From: Solwaraspora sp. WMMA2065
GTDB taxonomy: Bacteria > Actinomycetota > Actinomycetes > Mycobacteriales > Micromonosporaceae
DNA: 64,000 bases
Assembly (NCBI RefSeq): GCF_030345075.1
Contig: NZ_CP128361.1
Coordinates: forward strand, 3,100,001-3,164,000
Direction: 5' to 3'
Shown one piece after another: positions 26,952-37,200 of this stretch; position 1 is the first letter of the stretch, and every line of letters starts with the position of its first letter. The notes under the pieces were generated by a model, which saw only the letters and a program-made list of their open reading frames with translations, ran no database searches and had not been told where the DNA came from. Position numbers and translations under genes: made by a program.

Positions 26952-29900
26952 ATGGCTCACGTAGACGAATCAAAGGCAATCCGGGTGACGAATCTCGACG
27001 TACCAGCGCAGGATGTCCCGATCCAATCACAAGTGATTCAGCACCGAAAAGGGGAAAGTCCGGCACTGTCGTTCGGTCAGGAGCGGATCTGGTTCACCGA
27101 ACAGCTGACGCCGGGTACCGCCGGCTACGTCGTGCACAGCACGGTACGGATGGGTGGACCGCTCGATGCCGACCTGCTGCGTGCCGCAGTGGATACCGCC
27201 GCGGCCCGCCACGACAGCCTGCGGATGCGGTTCACCGAGAACCTCGACGGCGAGCCGCAGGTCGAGGTGGTACCGCAGGTCACCGTACCGTTCACGGTGC
27301 TCGACGCCGACAACGAGGCACACGCCCGGGAGCTGGTCGACGCCGCCGTGCGGACCCCGTTCGACCTGGCCGTCGCACCGCTGCTGCGGGTGCTCCTGGT
27401 CCGGCTCGGCGATGACGACCAGGTGCTGCATGTGGGGATGCACCACATCGTCAGCGACGGCTGGTCGCTGAACCTGCTGCTGGCCGAGGTCGCCGCCCTC
27501 TACGGCGCGCTCACCGACGGTCTGCCGGTGCCGCCGGCACCGGCCATCGACTACGCCGACTACGCCGCCTGGCAGCGGGTACGCGGTGACGGGCCGGCCG
27601 TTCAGCGGGAGCTCACCTACTGGACCGGGGCGCTCGCCGGAGTGCCGCCGCTGCAGCTGCCGACCGACCGGCCCCGACCCGCCGTGCAGTCGTACGCCGG
27701 CGACGTGCACCGGTTCGGCTTCGACGCCGAGCTCACCGCGGCGCTGCGCCGGCTGAGCCGGGCCCACCGCAGCACCCTCTACATGACGCTGCTCACCGGC
27801 TGGCAGGCGACGTTGTTCCGGTACAGCGGGCAGCGGGACTTCGCCGTCGGATCACCGGTCGCCGGCCGGGTGGTGCCGGAGGTGGAGAACCTCGTCGGGC
27901 TGTTCGTCAACACGGTGGCGATCCGGGCCGACCTGTCCCGGGCACCGGCCAACGGCGCCGGCGGTGGCGGTGCCGGCGATCGCGGTGGTGCCAGCAGTGC
28001 CGGCGACGGCGGTGAGCCGGGCTTCGGTGAGCTGCTGCGCCGTACCCGGGGGCGGGTGCTACGGGCGCTGAGCCACCAGGAGGTCCCGTTCGAACGTCTG
28101 GTCAAGGAGCTCAACGTCGCCCGCGACGTCAGTCGGGCGCCGGTGTTCCAGGTGCTGTTCACCCTGCAGAACTACTCGCGGGCGCGGAGCAGCTGGCCGC
28201 GCGGGATCACCACCGGGGCGTTCGGCAGCGACACGGCGGCGGCCCGGTTCGACCTGTCGCTCTACGTCAGCGAGACCGGCGACGGGCTGCGGGCCATGCT
28301 GGTCTACAACACCGACCTGTTCGACGCCGCCACCGTGGCACGGCTCACCGGGCACTACCGGGCGTTGCTGCGCGCCGCGGTGGCCGACCCGGACCGGCCG
28401 GTGGTGGATCTGCCGCTGCTCGACGACGCACAGCAGCGGCAACTGACCGCGTTCAGCACCGGCCCGGTGCCCGGCACCGACCGGCCACGACCGGCCACTG
28501 CCGGGGCGGTCAACCTCGGCGACCTGGTCACCCGGCACGCCACGGCCACCCCGCAGGCACCCGCCGTGGTCCACGGCGACGACCTGATCAGCTACGCCGA
28601 GCTGGACCGACGCGCCAACCAGCTGGCCCACCAGCTGCGGGAGCAGGGTGTCGCGCCGGGCCACCTGGTCGGCGTCTGCCTGGACCAGTCGGTGCAGTTG
28701 GCGGTCGCGCTGCTCGCCGTACTGCGGGCCGGCGGGGCCTACCTGCCGCTCGATCCCGAGCAGCCACCCGCCCGGCTGCGGCTGATGCTCGCCGACGCCG
28801 CCCCGACGGTGGTGTTGACCAGCAGCGCGATCCGCGCCGAGCTGGGCGGCGACGCCGCCCAGGCGGCCCTCGCCGGGGCGACCTGCCTGGACCGGATCGC
28901 CCCGGTCGTCGCAAAGCAGCCGACCGGGCCGCCGGCAGGGGCGGCGGGCGGCGACGACCTGGCCTACGTCATCTACACGTCCGGCTCGACCGGCGTGCCC
29001 AAGGGGGTCGCGGTCGCCCACCGGCAGGTACTGAACTATCTGGACGGGGTCGCCGAGCGGTTCGACGTCGTGCCGGCCGGCCGGTACGCGCTGCTGCAGT
29101 CGCTGTCGTTCGACTTCAGCGTCACCGTGTTCTACCTGGCGTTGGCGACCGGCGGTTGCGTGCATCTGGTGCCGAGGCGATGCACCGGCGAGGAGCTCGC
29201 CGACGCGCTGCGCACCGGACGGATCGACTACCTGAAGATGACGCCGTCGCATCTGCGGGCGCTGGCCGCCGAGGTTGACACGGCGCGGCTGCTGCCCCGG
29301 CGGGCGCTGATCCTGGGCGGGGAGGCGGCCGACCTGGACTGGGCGGCGGACCTGGCCGGGCACGGCGTACCAGTGTTCAACCATTATGGACCGACTGAGG
29401 CCACCGTCGGGGTGACCACCTACCGGGTGTCGGCGCACGAGCGGGGGCCGGGCAGCGTGCCGATCGGCCGCCCACTGCCGTACGCCCGGGTGCACGTGCT
29501 CGACGCCCGGCTGCGGCCGGTGCCGGTCGGCGTACCGGGTGAGGTGTACCTGGGCGGCGACCGGCTGGCCCGCGGCTACCTGAACCGGCCCGGGCTGACC
29601 GGGCAGCGGTTCGTCCCGGACCCGTTCGGTCCGCCCGGCTCCCGGCTGTACCGCACCGGTGACCTCGGCGCGTGGCGTGCCGACGGCGAACTGCTCTTCC
29701 TGGGCCGCACCGACCACCAGGTCAAGATCCGCGGCTACCGGGTGGAGCTGGGTGAGGTGGAGGCGGCGCTGCGCGAGATTCCCGGGGTACGGCAGGCCGC
29801 CGTACTGCTGCGTGACGACCGGTTGGTCGGCTACCTGGAACGCGCCCCGCAGGACCCGGCACCGGAGACGGCGCACGGGCCGGAGCCGGCCGAGCTGCGC

Positions 29901-32642
29901 CGGCTGCTCGCCGACCGATTGCCGGACCACATGATCCCCAGTCGGTACTGCTGGCTGGACCGGCTGCCGCTGCAGGAGCACGGCAAGATCGACCGCAGGG
30001 CGCTGCCGGAACCGGGCGACGATCAACCCGCCCGCGAGTACGTCGAGCCGACCGGTCCGGTGCAGACGCTGATCGCCGCCGTCTGGCAGGCGGTGCTGCA
30101 GGTGCCCCGGGTCGGCGCCGACGACGACTTCTTCGAGCTGGGCGGGCATTCGCTGCTGGCCACCCAGGTGGTCGCCCGGCTGCGCCGGGAACTGCCGACG
30201 GTCCGCGTCGGCGACGGCGCGCCTCCGGCTGTCAGCGTGATGGACCTGTTCCGGCACCGCACCGTACGCGAACTCGCCGCCCTGCTGACCGACGGTGACA
30301 CCGAGCGGGGTCGGCTGCTGCATGAGCTGACCGCACCGACCTCCGCCGCCGAGCGGGTCGCCACCCTGGTCTGTGTCCCGTACGGCGGCGGCAGCGCGGT
30401 GGTCTACCAGCCACTCGCCGACGCGCTGCCGGCCGGCTGGCGGCTGCTGTCGGTGGCGATGCCCGGGCACGACATCGGGCTGGCCGACGAGCCGGCACCG
30501 ATCGACGAAGTCGCCGAAGGCGTGGTCGCGGAGATCCTGGACCGGGTCGACGGACCGCTGATCCTCTACGGCCACTGTGGGCCCGGCGGGGCGCTCGCCG
30601 TAGAGGTGGCCCGCCGGCTGGAACAGGCCGGGCGGGAGTTGACCGCGGTCTACCTCGGTGCGATCTTCCCGTTCGGCCGGCCGACCGGCGGGCTGCTCGG
30701 TCCGCTGCTGCGGCTGCGGTTGGTGGAGCGGGTCCGCAGCGACCGGATCTACCGCACCTGGTTGCAGGCGCAGGGCACGTCGATCGGTTCCCTCGACCCG
30801 GAAGAGGCGGCGTTCCTGATCCGGGCGATGCGTCACGACGCCCGGGTCAGCGAGGACTACTTCACCGCGCTGATGCGCGACCAGGTGACCCCGCTGCGCG
30901 CCCCGGTGATCTCGGTCGTCGGGGAACGCGACCGGGGCACCGACTTCCATGAGGAACGTTTCCAGGAGTGGCACTTCCTGTCCGACCGCACCGCGCTGGC
31001 GGTGATCGACGAGGCAGGGCACTACTTCCTCAAGTACCGGGCCGGCGAGTTGGCGGAGATCGTCACCGGCGTCCACCTCCGGCTCGCCGTACCGGCCGAA
31101 CCAGACGTGCCACCCACCGACGATGCGGGGGTGGAAGACCCAGCGTGGCGGCTGCACGCGGTCTCCGACCGAGGCCCGGCCGCCAATCCGCCGGGGGCCC
31201 GGTCCGGACCGTCGGCACCGGACCGGGCGGCGACCGGACCGGACCGGGCAGGTGGGCCACAGCCCAGCCTGCGCCGGTTCGGTCTGGTCGCGGCCGGCCA
31301 GATCGTCACCACCACCGGCACCGCGTTGACCAACTTCGCCGTACCACTGTGGATCTATCTGGAGACCGGTTCGCTGGCCCGGTTCGCCCTGTTCTCGATC
31401 GTCAGCCTGCTTCCCGGGCTGCTGATCGCCCCACTGGCCGGGGCGTTGATCGACCGGACGAGTCGCCGCCGGGTGCTACTGGCCGCCAGCGTCGCCGCTG
31501 GCGGCGCCAAGGCGGTGATGGCCGGGCTGCTGATCGCCGACCGGGCCGAGATCTGGCACTTCTACCTGCTCGTCGGCTGGCTGTCGGTGGCGTTGGCGTT
31601 CCAACGGCTGTCGTTCGTGTCGGCGGTGCCGCAGCTGGTGCCGAAACGCTTCCTCGGCCACGCCAACGGCCTTACCCAGACCGCAGTCGGGTTGACCCAG
31701 TTCATGGTGCCGCTGCTGGCGGTCGCGCTGCTGGAGGCGGTCGGACTGCGCGGCATCATGATCATTGACGTGGTGGCGTACGTTTTCGCCGTCACGGTGC
31801 TGATCGCGATCCGGTTCCCCCGCACGCTGGCGCTGCAGCGGCGAGAGAGCCTGGGGCAGGAGATTCTCAACGGACTGCGCTACTCGCTGCGCCGCCGGGA
31901 GTTCCGCGGCATGCTCGCCTTCTTCGCCGCCCTCAACCTGTTCCTGTTCCCGGTGCTGTTCCTGCTCTCCCCGCTGGTGCTGGGCTTCGCTGAGCTGGCC
32001 GAGGTGGCCCGGATCGCGCTCACCGGCGGGGTCGGCGCGGCCGTCGGCGGGCTGGTGATGCTGGTCTGGGGCGGCCCACGCCGCTACCGGATGCGGGCCG
32101 TGCTGATCGGCACGCTGGGCATCGCGGTGGCCTGCGCGGTGACCGGGCTACGCCCCAGCCTGCTGGTGATCGGTGCCGGGGCGTTCGGCATGTACTGCGC
32201 GCTCGGCCTGGTCAACGGCATCTACAACACGATCATCCAGATCAAGGTGCCGCCCCGGTTCCACGGTCGGGTTTTCGCGCTCAACCAGATGGTCGCCTGG
32301 TCGACGATGCCACTCGGCTGGGGGGTGATCGCCCCGCTGGCCACCAGCCTGATGGAGCCGCTGCTGATGCCGGACGGGGCGCTGGCCGGCACGGTCGGGC
32401 TGGTGATCGGGGTCGGTCCGGGCCGGGGCATCGCCCTGCTCTACATCGCCTTCGGCGTCTGCATCGCGCTGACCGCGATCGTCTCCATGCGTACCCGGGT
32501 GCTGTCCCGGTTCGACGACGAGGTGCCGGACGCCCCGCCGGACGACCTGGTCGGCATCGAGACCCGGCAGGCCCGGGTGGCGGCGTCCCCCGGCGGTGGA
32601 CAGCGAGCCCAGCAACCGGCGTCCCCCGGCGGTGGCCGATGA
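26952..32642 (+). CDS. NRPS C-A-T-TE fused to an MFS transporter
   Basis: A 1896-residue protein. Condensation domain: about 25-460, with HHIVSDG at 164-170. Adenylation domain: about 515-1020, with YTSGSTGVPKG near 672, NHYGPTEATVG, and the C-terminal lysine in HGKIDRR. Carrier domain: GGHSLLATQ, Ser near 1067. Thioesterase: about 1130-1380, with GHCGPGG whose nucleophile position is Cys 1209; Asp in VVGERDRG and His in DEAGHYF complete the triad. A 60-residue linker leads to an MFS-type domain (about 1440-1860) with roughly 10-12 helices. The eight-residue pocket plus K reads D-F-T-K-I-G-H-V-G-K, close to aspartate-activating domains. The product is presumably assembled, released and exported by one polypeptide. 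ATG 26952 has GGGGG upstream. It overlaps the next gene (ATGA). Confidence 0.93.
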   Translation: MAHVDESKAIRVTNLDVPAQDVPIQSQVIQHRKGESPALSFGQERIWFTEQLTPGTAGYVVHSTVRMGGPLDADLLRAAVDTAAARHDSLRMRFTENLDGEPQVEVVPQVTVPFTVLDADNEAHARELVDAAVRTPFDLAVAPLLRVLLVRLGDDDQVLHVGMHHIVSDGWSLNLLLAEVAALYGALTDGLPVPPAPAIDYADYAAWQRVRGDGPAVQRELTYWTGALAGVPPLQLPTDRPRPAVQSYAGDVHRFGFDAELTAALRRLSRAHRSTLYMTLLTGWQATLFRYSGQRDFAVGSPVAGRVVPEVENLVGLFVNTVAIRADLSRAPANGAGGGGAGDRGGASSAGDGGEPGFGELLRRTRGRVLRALSHQEVPFERLVKELNVARDVSRAPVFQVLFTLQNYSRARSSWPRGITTGAFGSDTAAARFDLSLYVSETGDGLRAMLVYNTDLFDAATVARLTGHYRALLRAAVADPDRPVVDLPLLDDAQQRQLTAFSTGPVPGTDRPRPATAGAVNLGDLVTRHATATPQAPAVVHGDDLISYAELDRRANQLAHQLREQGVAPGHLVGVCLDQSVQLAVALLAVLRAGGAYLPLDPEQPPARLRLMLADAAPTVVLTSSAIRAELGGDAAQAALAGATCLDRIAPVVAKQPTGPPAGAAGGDDLAYVIYTSGSTGVPKGVAVAHRQVLNYLDGVAERFDVVPAGRYALLQSLSFDFSVTVFYLALATGGCVHLVPRRCTGEELADALRTGRIDYLKMTPSHLRALAAEVDTARLLPRRALILGGEAADLDWAADLAGHGVPVFNHYGPTEATVGVTTYRVSAHERGPGSVPIGRPLPYARVHVLDARLRPVPVGVPGEVYLGGDRLARGYLNRPGLTGQRFVPDPFGPPGSRLYRTGDLGAWRADGELLFLGRTDHQVKIRGYRVELGEVEAALREIPGVRQAAVLLRDDRLVGYLERAPQDPAPETAHGPEPAELRRLLADRLPDHMIPSRYCWLDRLPLQEHGKIDRRALPEPGDDQPAREYVEPTGPVQTLIAAVWQAVLQVPRVGADDDFFELGGHSLLATQVVARLRRELPTVRVGDGAPPAVSVMDLFRHRTVRELAALLTDGDTERGRLLHELTAPTSAAERVATLVCVPYGGGSAVVYQPLADALPAGWRLLSVAMPGHDIGLADEPAPIDEVAEGVVAEILDRVDGPLILYGHCGPGGALAVEVARRLEQAGRELTAVYLGAIFPFGRPTGGLLGPLLRLRLVERVRSDRIYRTWLQAQGTSIGSLDPEEAAFLIRAMRHDARVSEDYFTALMRDQVTPLRAPVISVVGERDRGTDFHEERFQEWHFLSDRTALAVIDEAGHYFLKYRAGELAEIVTGVHLRLAVPAEPDVPPTDDAGVEDPAWRLHAVSDRGPAANPPGARSGPSAPDRAATGPDRAGGPQPSLRRFGLVAAGQIVTTTGTALTNFAVPLWIYLETGSLARFALFSIVSLLPGLLIAPLAGALIDRTSRRRVLLAASVAAGGAKAVMAGLLIADRAEIWHFYLLVGWLSVALAFQRLSFVSAVPQLVPKRFLGHANGLTQTAVGLTQFMVPLLAVALLEAVGLRGIMIIDVVAYVFAVTVLIAIRFPRTLALQRRESLGQEILNGLRYSLRRREFRGMLAFFAALNLFLFPVLFLLSPLVLGFAELAEVARIALTGGVGAAVGGLVMLVWGGPRRYRMRAVLIGTLGIAVACAVTGLRPSLLVIGAGAFGMYCALGLVNGIYNTIIQIKVPPRFHGRVFALNQMVAWSTMPLGWGVIAPLATSLMEPLLMPDGALAGTVGLVIGVGPGRGIALLYIAFGVCIALTAIVSMRTRVLSRFDDEVPDAPPDDLVGIETRQARVAASPGGGQRAQQPASPGGGR

Positions 32643-32676
32643 GCCCAGCTACCGGTGTCCCCCGGCGGCCGGCCGC
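32569..32676. repeat. 36-nt tandem repeat across the NRPS/ligase gene junction
   Basis: A 36-base unit beginning GAGCCCAGC and containing GTCCCCCGGCGG is present at 32605-32640 and 32641-32676, with a degenerate third copy of its second half before them. The repeat holds the last codons of the NRPS-MFS gene, its TGA stop and the overlapping ATG of the next gene, so the coupled start signal lies inside the duplication. Confidence 0.7.
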
Positions 32677-34177
32677 CGCGCCGGCCGCTCGGACCGTACC
32701 CGAACTGCTCGACTGGCGCTGCGCCCTGCACCCCGACCGGGTCGCCATTGAGGTCCACGGCGTGGGCCAGCTCACCTTCGCCGACTGGCGGGTCGGGTCG
32801 CTGGCGGTGGCCGCCGCGCTGCGACGGGCCGGGGTGACCCCCGGTGACCGGATCGCGCTGGTGTTCGCGGCGCGGGAGTGGACCGGCTACGCCGTGGCGT
32901 ACTGCGCGGTGTTGCGGGCCGGTGCGGTCGCGGTGCCGCTGTCCGACCGTCTCGCCCCGGCCCAACTGGAGTACGCGGTGCGGCACTGCGCCGCCCGGCT
33001 GGTGCTGCACGGCCCGCTGACCGCTCCGGCCGGACCGGCGCCGGCCGTACCCGCCGGGGTCGCGCCACTGGCGCTCGCCGACCTGGTCGCCGACGGCACC
33101 GACGCGCCCGCTCCCCCGCCATGCCCCGGTGACCTGGCTCAGATCCTCTACACCTCGGGCACCACGGGCCGACCCAAGGGCGTCGGCGCCAGTCACGCCA
33201 ACCTCGTGGCCGGGGCGCCGAACCACCCGCGCCGGCTGGCCCTGGCCCACTCGGAACGCTTCCTGCACGCCTTCCCGATCGGCACCAACGCCGGGCAGAC
33301 CATGCTGTTCAACGCGTTGACCGCGAAGCCGGCCGCGCTGACCCTGCCCCGGTTCACCCCGGCGCGGTTCGCCCGCCTGGTGACCGCGCCCGGCACCGGC
33401 ACCGTCTTCCTGGTCCCGTCGATGGCGATCGAACTGCTCGACTCCGGTGCCCTGCGGGCGCGGGACACCTCCGGCGTGATGCTGATCGGGTCGACGGCGG
33501 CGGCGCTCGCACCGGCGGTCGCCACCCGGCTGGCCGCGACGTTCCCGGCCGCGACGATCGTCAACTACTACTCGTCGACCGAGGCCGCCCCCGCCCAGAC
33601 CGTGATGGTCTTCGACCCGGCACGACGGGCCGCCGTGGGCCGGCCGGCCGAGGGTCAGCTGATGATCGCCGACGAACAGGGCCGGCCGCTGCCGCCGGGC
33701 AGTGTCGGCGAGGTCTGGCTGCGCTGCCCGCATCCGCGCTCGTACTACCGCGACGGCCCGGCCACCGAGGCGACCTTCCGTCAGGGCTGGGTCCGGATGG
33801 GTGACCTCGGCCGGCTGGACGCCGACGGCTACCTGTACCTCGCCGACCGGCACCAGGACATGATCAAGTCCGGTGCCTTCAAGATCTCCTCACTGGAGGT
33901 GGAGGCCGCGCTGCACGAGCATCCCGCCGTCGGCGAGGCGGCCGCGGTCGCCGTCCCGCACCCCGTGCTCGGGTCGGCTGTCGGGGCGGTGCTGGTACCC
34001 CGCGCCGGGCATGCACCGCACGAACTCGCCCTGCCCGCGGTGCGTGCCTTCCTGTCCGACCGGCTCGCCGACTACCAACTGCCGGCCCGGGTGCTGGTCG
34101 TCGAGGCGCTGCCCCGCAACGAGGCCGGCAAGGTCCTCAAACGGGCGCTGGCCGCGCTGTTCGACCCGCCGGGCTGA
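32639..34177 (+). CDS. Acyl/aminoacyl-adenylating enzyme (AMP-dependent ligase)
   Basis: A 512-residue ANL-superfamily enzyme. A3 motif LYTSGTTGRPKG near residue 172, A5 motif NYYSSTEAAPA near 310, A7/A8 motifs WVRMGDLGRLDADGYLYLADR and IKSGAFKISSLEVEAAL, and the catalytic C-terminal lysine in NEAGKVLKR. The N-terminal half is slightly compact. It activates a carboxylic acid as adenylate and loads it on CoA or a carrier protein, plausibly the free carrier encoded at 37426. It is translationally coupled to the NRPS upstream (ATGA) and followed by the second NRPS. The substrate is unknown; the pocket does not match a standard amino-acid code. Confidence 0.85.
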   Translation: MSPATGVPRRPAAAPAARTVPELLDWRCALHPDRVAIEVHGVGQLTFADWRVGSLAVAAALRRAGVTPGDRIALVFAAREWTGYAVAYCAVLRAGAVAVPLSDRLAPAQLEYAVRHCAARLVLHGPLTAPAGPAPAVPAGVAPLALADLVADGTDAPAPPPCPGDLAQILYTSGTTGRPKGVGASHANLVAGAPNHPRRLALAHSERFLHAFPIGTNAGQTMLFNALTAKPAALTLPRFTPARFARLVTAPGTGTVFLVPSMAIELLDSGALRARDTSGVMLIGSTAAALAPAVATRLAATFPAATIVNYYSSTEAAPAQTVMVFDPARRAAVGRPAEGQLMIADEQGRPLPPGSVGEVWLRCPHPRSYYRDGPATEATFRQGWVRMGDLGRLDADGYLYLADRHQDMIKSGAFKISSLEVEAALHEHPAVGEAAAVAVPHPVLGSAVGAVLVPRAGHAPHELALPAVRAFLSDRLADYQLPARVLVVEALPRNEAGKVLKRALAALFDPPG

Positions 34178-34240
34178 CCGGCTCCGACCCGGCCGCACCG
34201 TCCGACATCGACAAGACAACAGCAGTACCAGGAGGATCCC

Positions 34241-37200
34241 GTGGGCACCGCCGAAGCGACGTACGCACAGCACGCCGTCTGGTTCACCGAACAGGCCGGG
34301 GTGGCGGGTACGGCGTACCACATGGCCCTCGGCGTGTGGTTCGCCGCCGGCCTGGACCAGGCAGCGCTGGCCACGGCGTGCGCCGCCGTCGTCGACCGGC
34401 ACCCGGTCCTGGCCACCCGGGTCGACGACAGCGACGGCGTACCGCGACTCGCCCCGGCCGCCGACCGCCCGACGCTGCAGCATCAGGCGCTGCAGCGGCT
34501 GACGCCGTCGGCCGGTGGCGCGGACGCCGACCGGCTGATCGCGGCGGAGATCGCCCGCCGCCACGACCTGCGCACCGGTCCGCTGGCCAGGTTCAGCCTG
34601 ATCCCCGCCGCCGACGGTGACCGGCACCTGCTGCTGATCACCGCCCACCACCTGGTCTTCGACGGCACGTCCAAGGACGTGCTGGTCCGGGACCTGGCGG
34701 CGGCATACGGTGCCGCCCGCGCCGGTCGCCCGGTCGAACTGCCGGCGGCACCGACCGACGGGTACGCGGCACGGGCCGGCACCGAACGGGACCGGGTCGC
34801 GGCCGAGTCGGCGGCGGCCGCAGAACACTGGGCCACCCGCTGGTCCGGCCCGGGTGGGCTGGTGCTGCCCGGTCTCACCCGGGTGCCGACCGGCGCCGAA
34901 CCCGGCGACGCCGTACCGGTGGTCCTGGCGCCGGGTCTGGTCGCCGGGCTCGACCAGGCCCGGCGCAAGCTCGGGATCACCCGGTTCGAGCTGCTGCTGG
35001 CCGCGGTGCACGCGCTGCTGCACAGGTACGGCAACCAGCAGGTCCCGGTCGGCGTCGGGGTGTCGACCCGTACCGCCGACGACGCCGACGAGATCGGCCT
35101 GTTCGTCAACGAACTGCCGGTCACCGTCCCGGTGCCCGACGACGCGGGTTTCCGTGACCTCGCGCACGCCGTCCGGGACGAGACACGGGCGCTGAACCGG
35201 TTCCGGGCCGTCCCGCTGGCGCACGTTGCCACCGGGCTGCGGCCGGCGCCCGCGCTCACCCCGGTGTCGATCGGCTACCGCCGCCGCGCGCCGGGACCTG
35301 TGTTCGACGCGGTGCCGACCACCGTCGACTGGGCGATGTTCAGCGGCGCGGCCCGCGACGCGCTGCACATCCAGGTCGTCGACGGGCCGGCACCGGACAG
35401 CGACCAGGAGCACCTGGAGATCAACCTGCAGTTCAGCCCGACGGCCGTTCCCACCGCCGCCGTCGCCCGGGTCGGCGACCATTTGCGGACCCTGCTGGCC
35501 GCCGTGGCCACCGACCCGGAACAGCCGATCGCCGACCTTCCGGTGCTGCCTCCCGCCGAGTCCGAGCTGGTCTGCCGTGGCTGGAACGCCACCGGCCGTG
35601 ACTACCCGGCCGACACGACCGTGCCGCTGCTGTTCGCGGCGGCGGTACGGCGGACACCGGACGCCGTCGCGGTCGTCGACGGTGGGCGTACGCTGAGCTA
35701 CGCCGATCTCGACGCGGCCAGCGCTCGGCTGGCCGGGCTGCTGCGGGCCCGTGGCGTCGGGGCGGGATCGCTGGTCGCCGTGCTGCTGGACCGCTCCTGG
35801 CAGGCGGTCGTCGCGCTGCTCGCGGTGCTGCGCAGTCGGGCCGCGTACCTGCCCGTCGACCCCAACTATCCGCCGGCCCGGCAGGCGATGATCCTCGACG
35901 ACGCCGCGCCGGCGCTGGTACTGACCACCAGCGGTACGGCGGCCGCCCTGCCGGCCGGGCCACCGGTGCTCGCCCTCGACCAGCTCGATCTGACGACTGC
36001 TGACCCAGAAACCGGTGCCCCAGGGGCCGCTGACCCGTGGACCGCGGACCTGCCCGACCCGGACGAGCTGGCGTACGTGCTCTATACCTCGGGTTCCACC
36101 GGGCGGCCCAAGGGGGTACGTGTCCCGCACGGCGCGCTGGCCAACCTCCTGCTCGGCATGCGGGACATGTTCGACAGTGGGCCGGCTGACCGGTGGCTCA
36201 ACCTGACCTCGCCGTCGTTCGACATCTCGGGGGTCGAGGTCTACCTGCCGCTGACCACCGGTGGTCAGGTGGTGGTGGCCTCCGGGGTCAGCGCGCTCGA
36301 CGGCGCCGGGGTGCTGCGGCTGATGCGCGAGACCGGGGTGACACATGTGCAGGCGACTCCGTCGGGTTGGCGGGTCCTGCTGGAGGCCGGGCTCGACGAC
36401 CAGGTGGTGGCGGTCACCGGCGGCGAGGCGCTGGCGGTCCCGCTGGCCCGCCAGTTGCGCTCACGGGTGGCCCGGCTGGTCAACGGGTACGGCCCGACCG
36501 AGGCGACGATCTACGCGACGATGGCGGAGATCCCGCCGCAGCCGGACGAGGTCACCATCGGCCGGCCGGTGCCGAACACCACCGCGTACCTGCTGGACGC
36601 AGAGCGGCGGCCGGTGCCGATCGGAGTGCCCGGCGAGCTGTACCTGGGCGGGCGGGGCGTCGCCGACGGCTACCTGAACCGCCCCGAGCTGACCGCCGAG
36701 CGGTTCGTCCCCGACCCGTACGCTACCGACGCCGGCCGTCGTCTGTACCGCACCGGCGACCTGTGTCGCTGGCTGCCCGACGGCCGGCTGGAATTCCTCG
36801 GCCGGGCCGACGACCAGGTGAAGATCCGCGGCCACCGGGTGGAGCTGGGTGAGATCACCGGCCGGCTGCTGGAGCATCCGGCTCTCGCCGAGGCCGCCGT
36901 ACTGCTGAACGGTACGGACGAGGCGTCGCCGCGGCTCGTGGCCTACCTGGCGCCCCGCGGTGCCGCGCCGACCGTCGCCGAGCTGCGCCGGCACCTGACC
37001 GAAACGCTGCCCACGGCGATGGTGCCCACCGACTGGGTGCTGCTCGACCGGCTACCGGTGAGCCCGAACGGAAAACTGGACCGGGCCGCGCTGCCGGCAC
37101 CGACGACCGGCGGTACGGACCCGGTCGGCGCCCCAGACCCCGCCGAGGCGGACCCGGTCCTCGATGCGATCCGGTCGATCTGGCAGGACGTGCTGCAGAT

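Noticed and set aside
28059-31157. A long open frame (about 1030 codons) antisense to the NRPS-MFS gene, and many similar long frames on the opposite strand of other genes.
   Set aside because: They arise from very high third-position GC. Their translations are Arg/Gly/Pro/Gln-rich with no known domain, and the plus-strand genes carry clear motifs.
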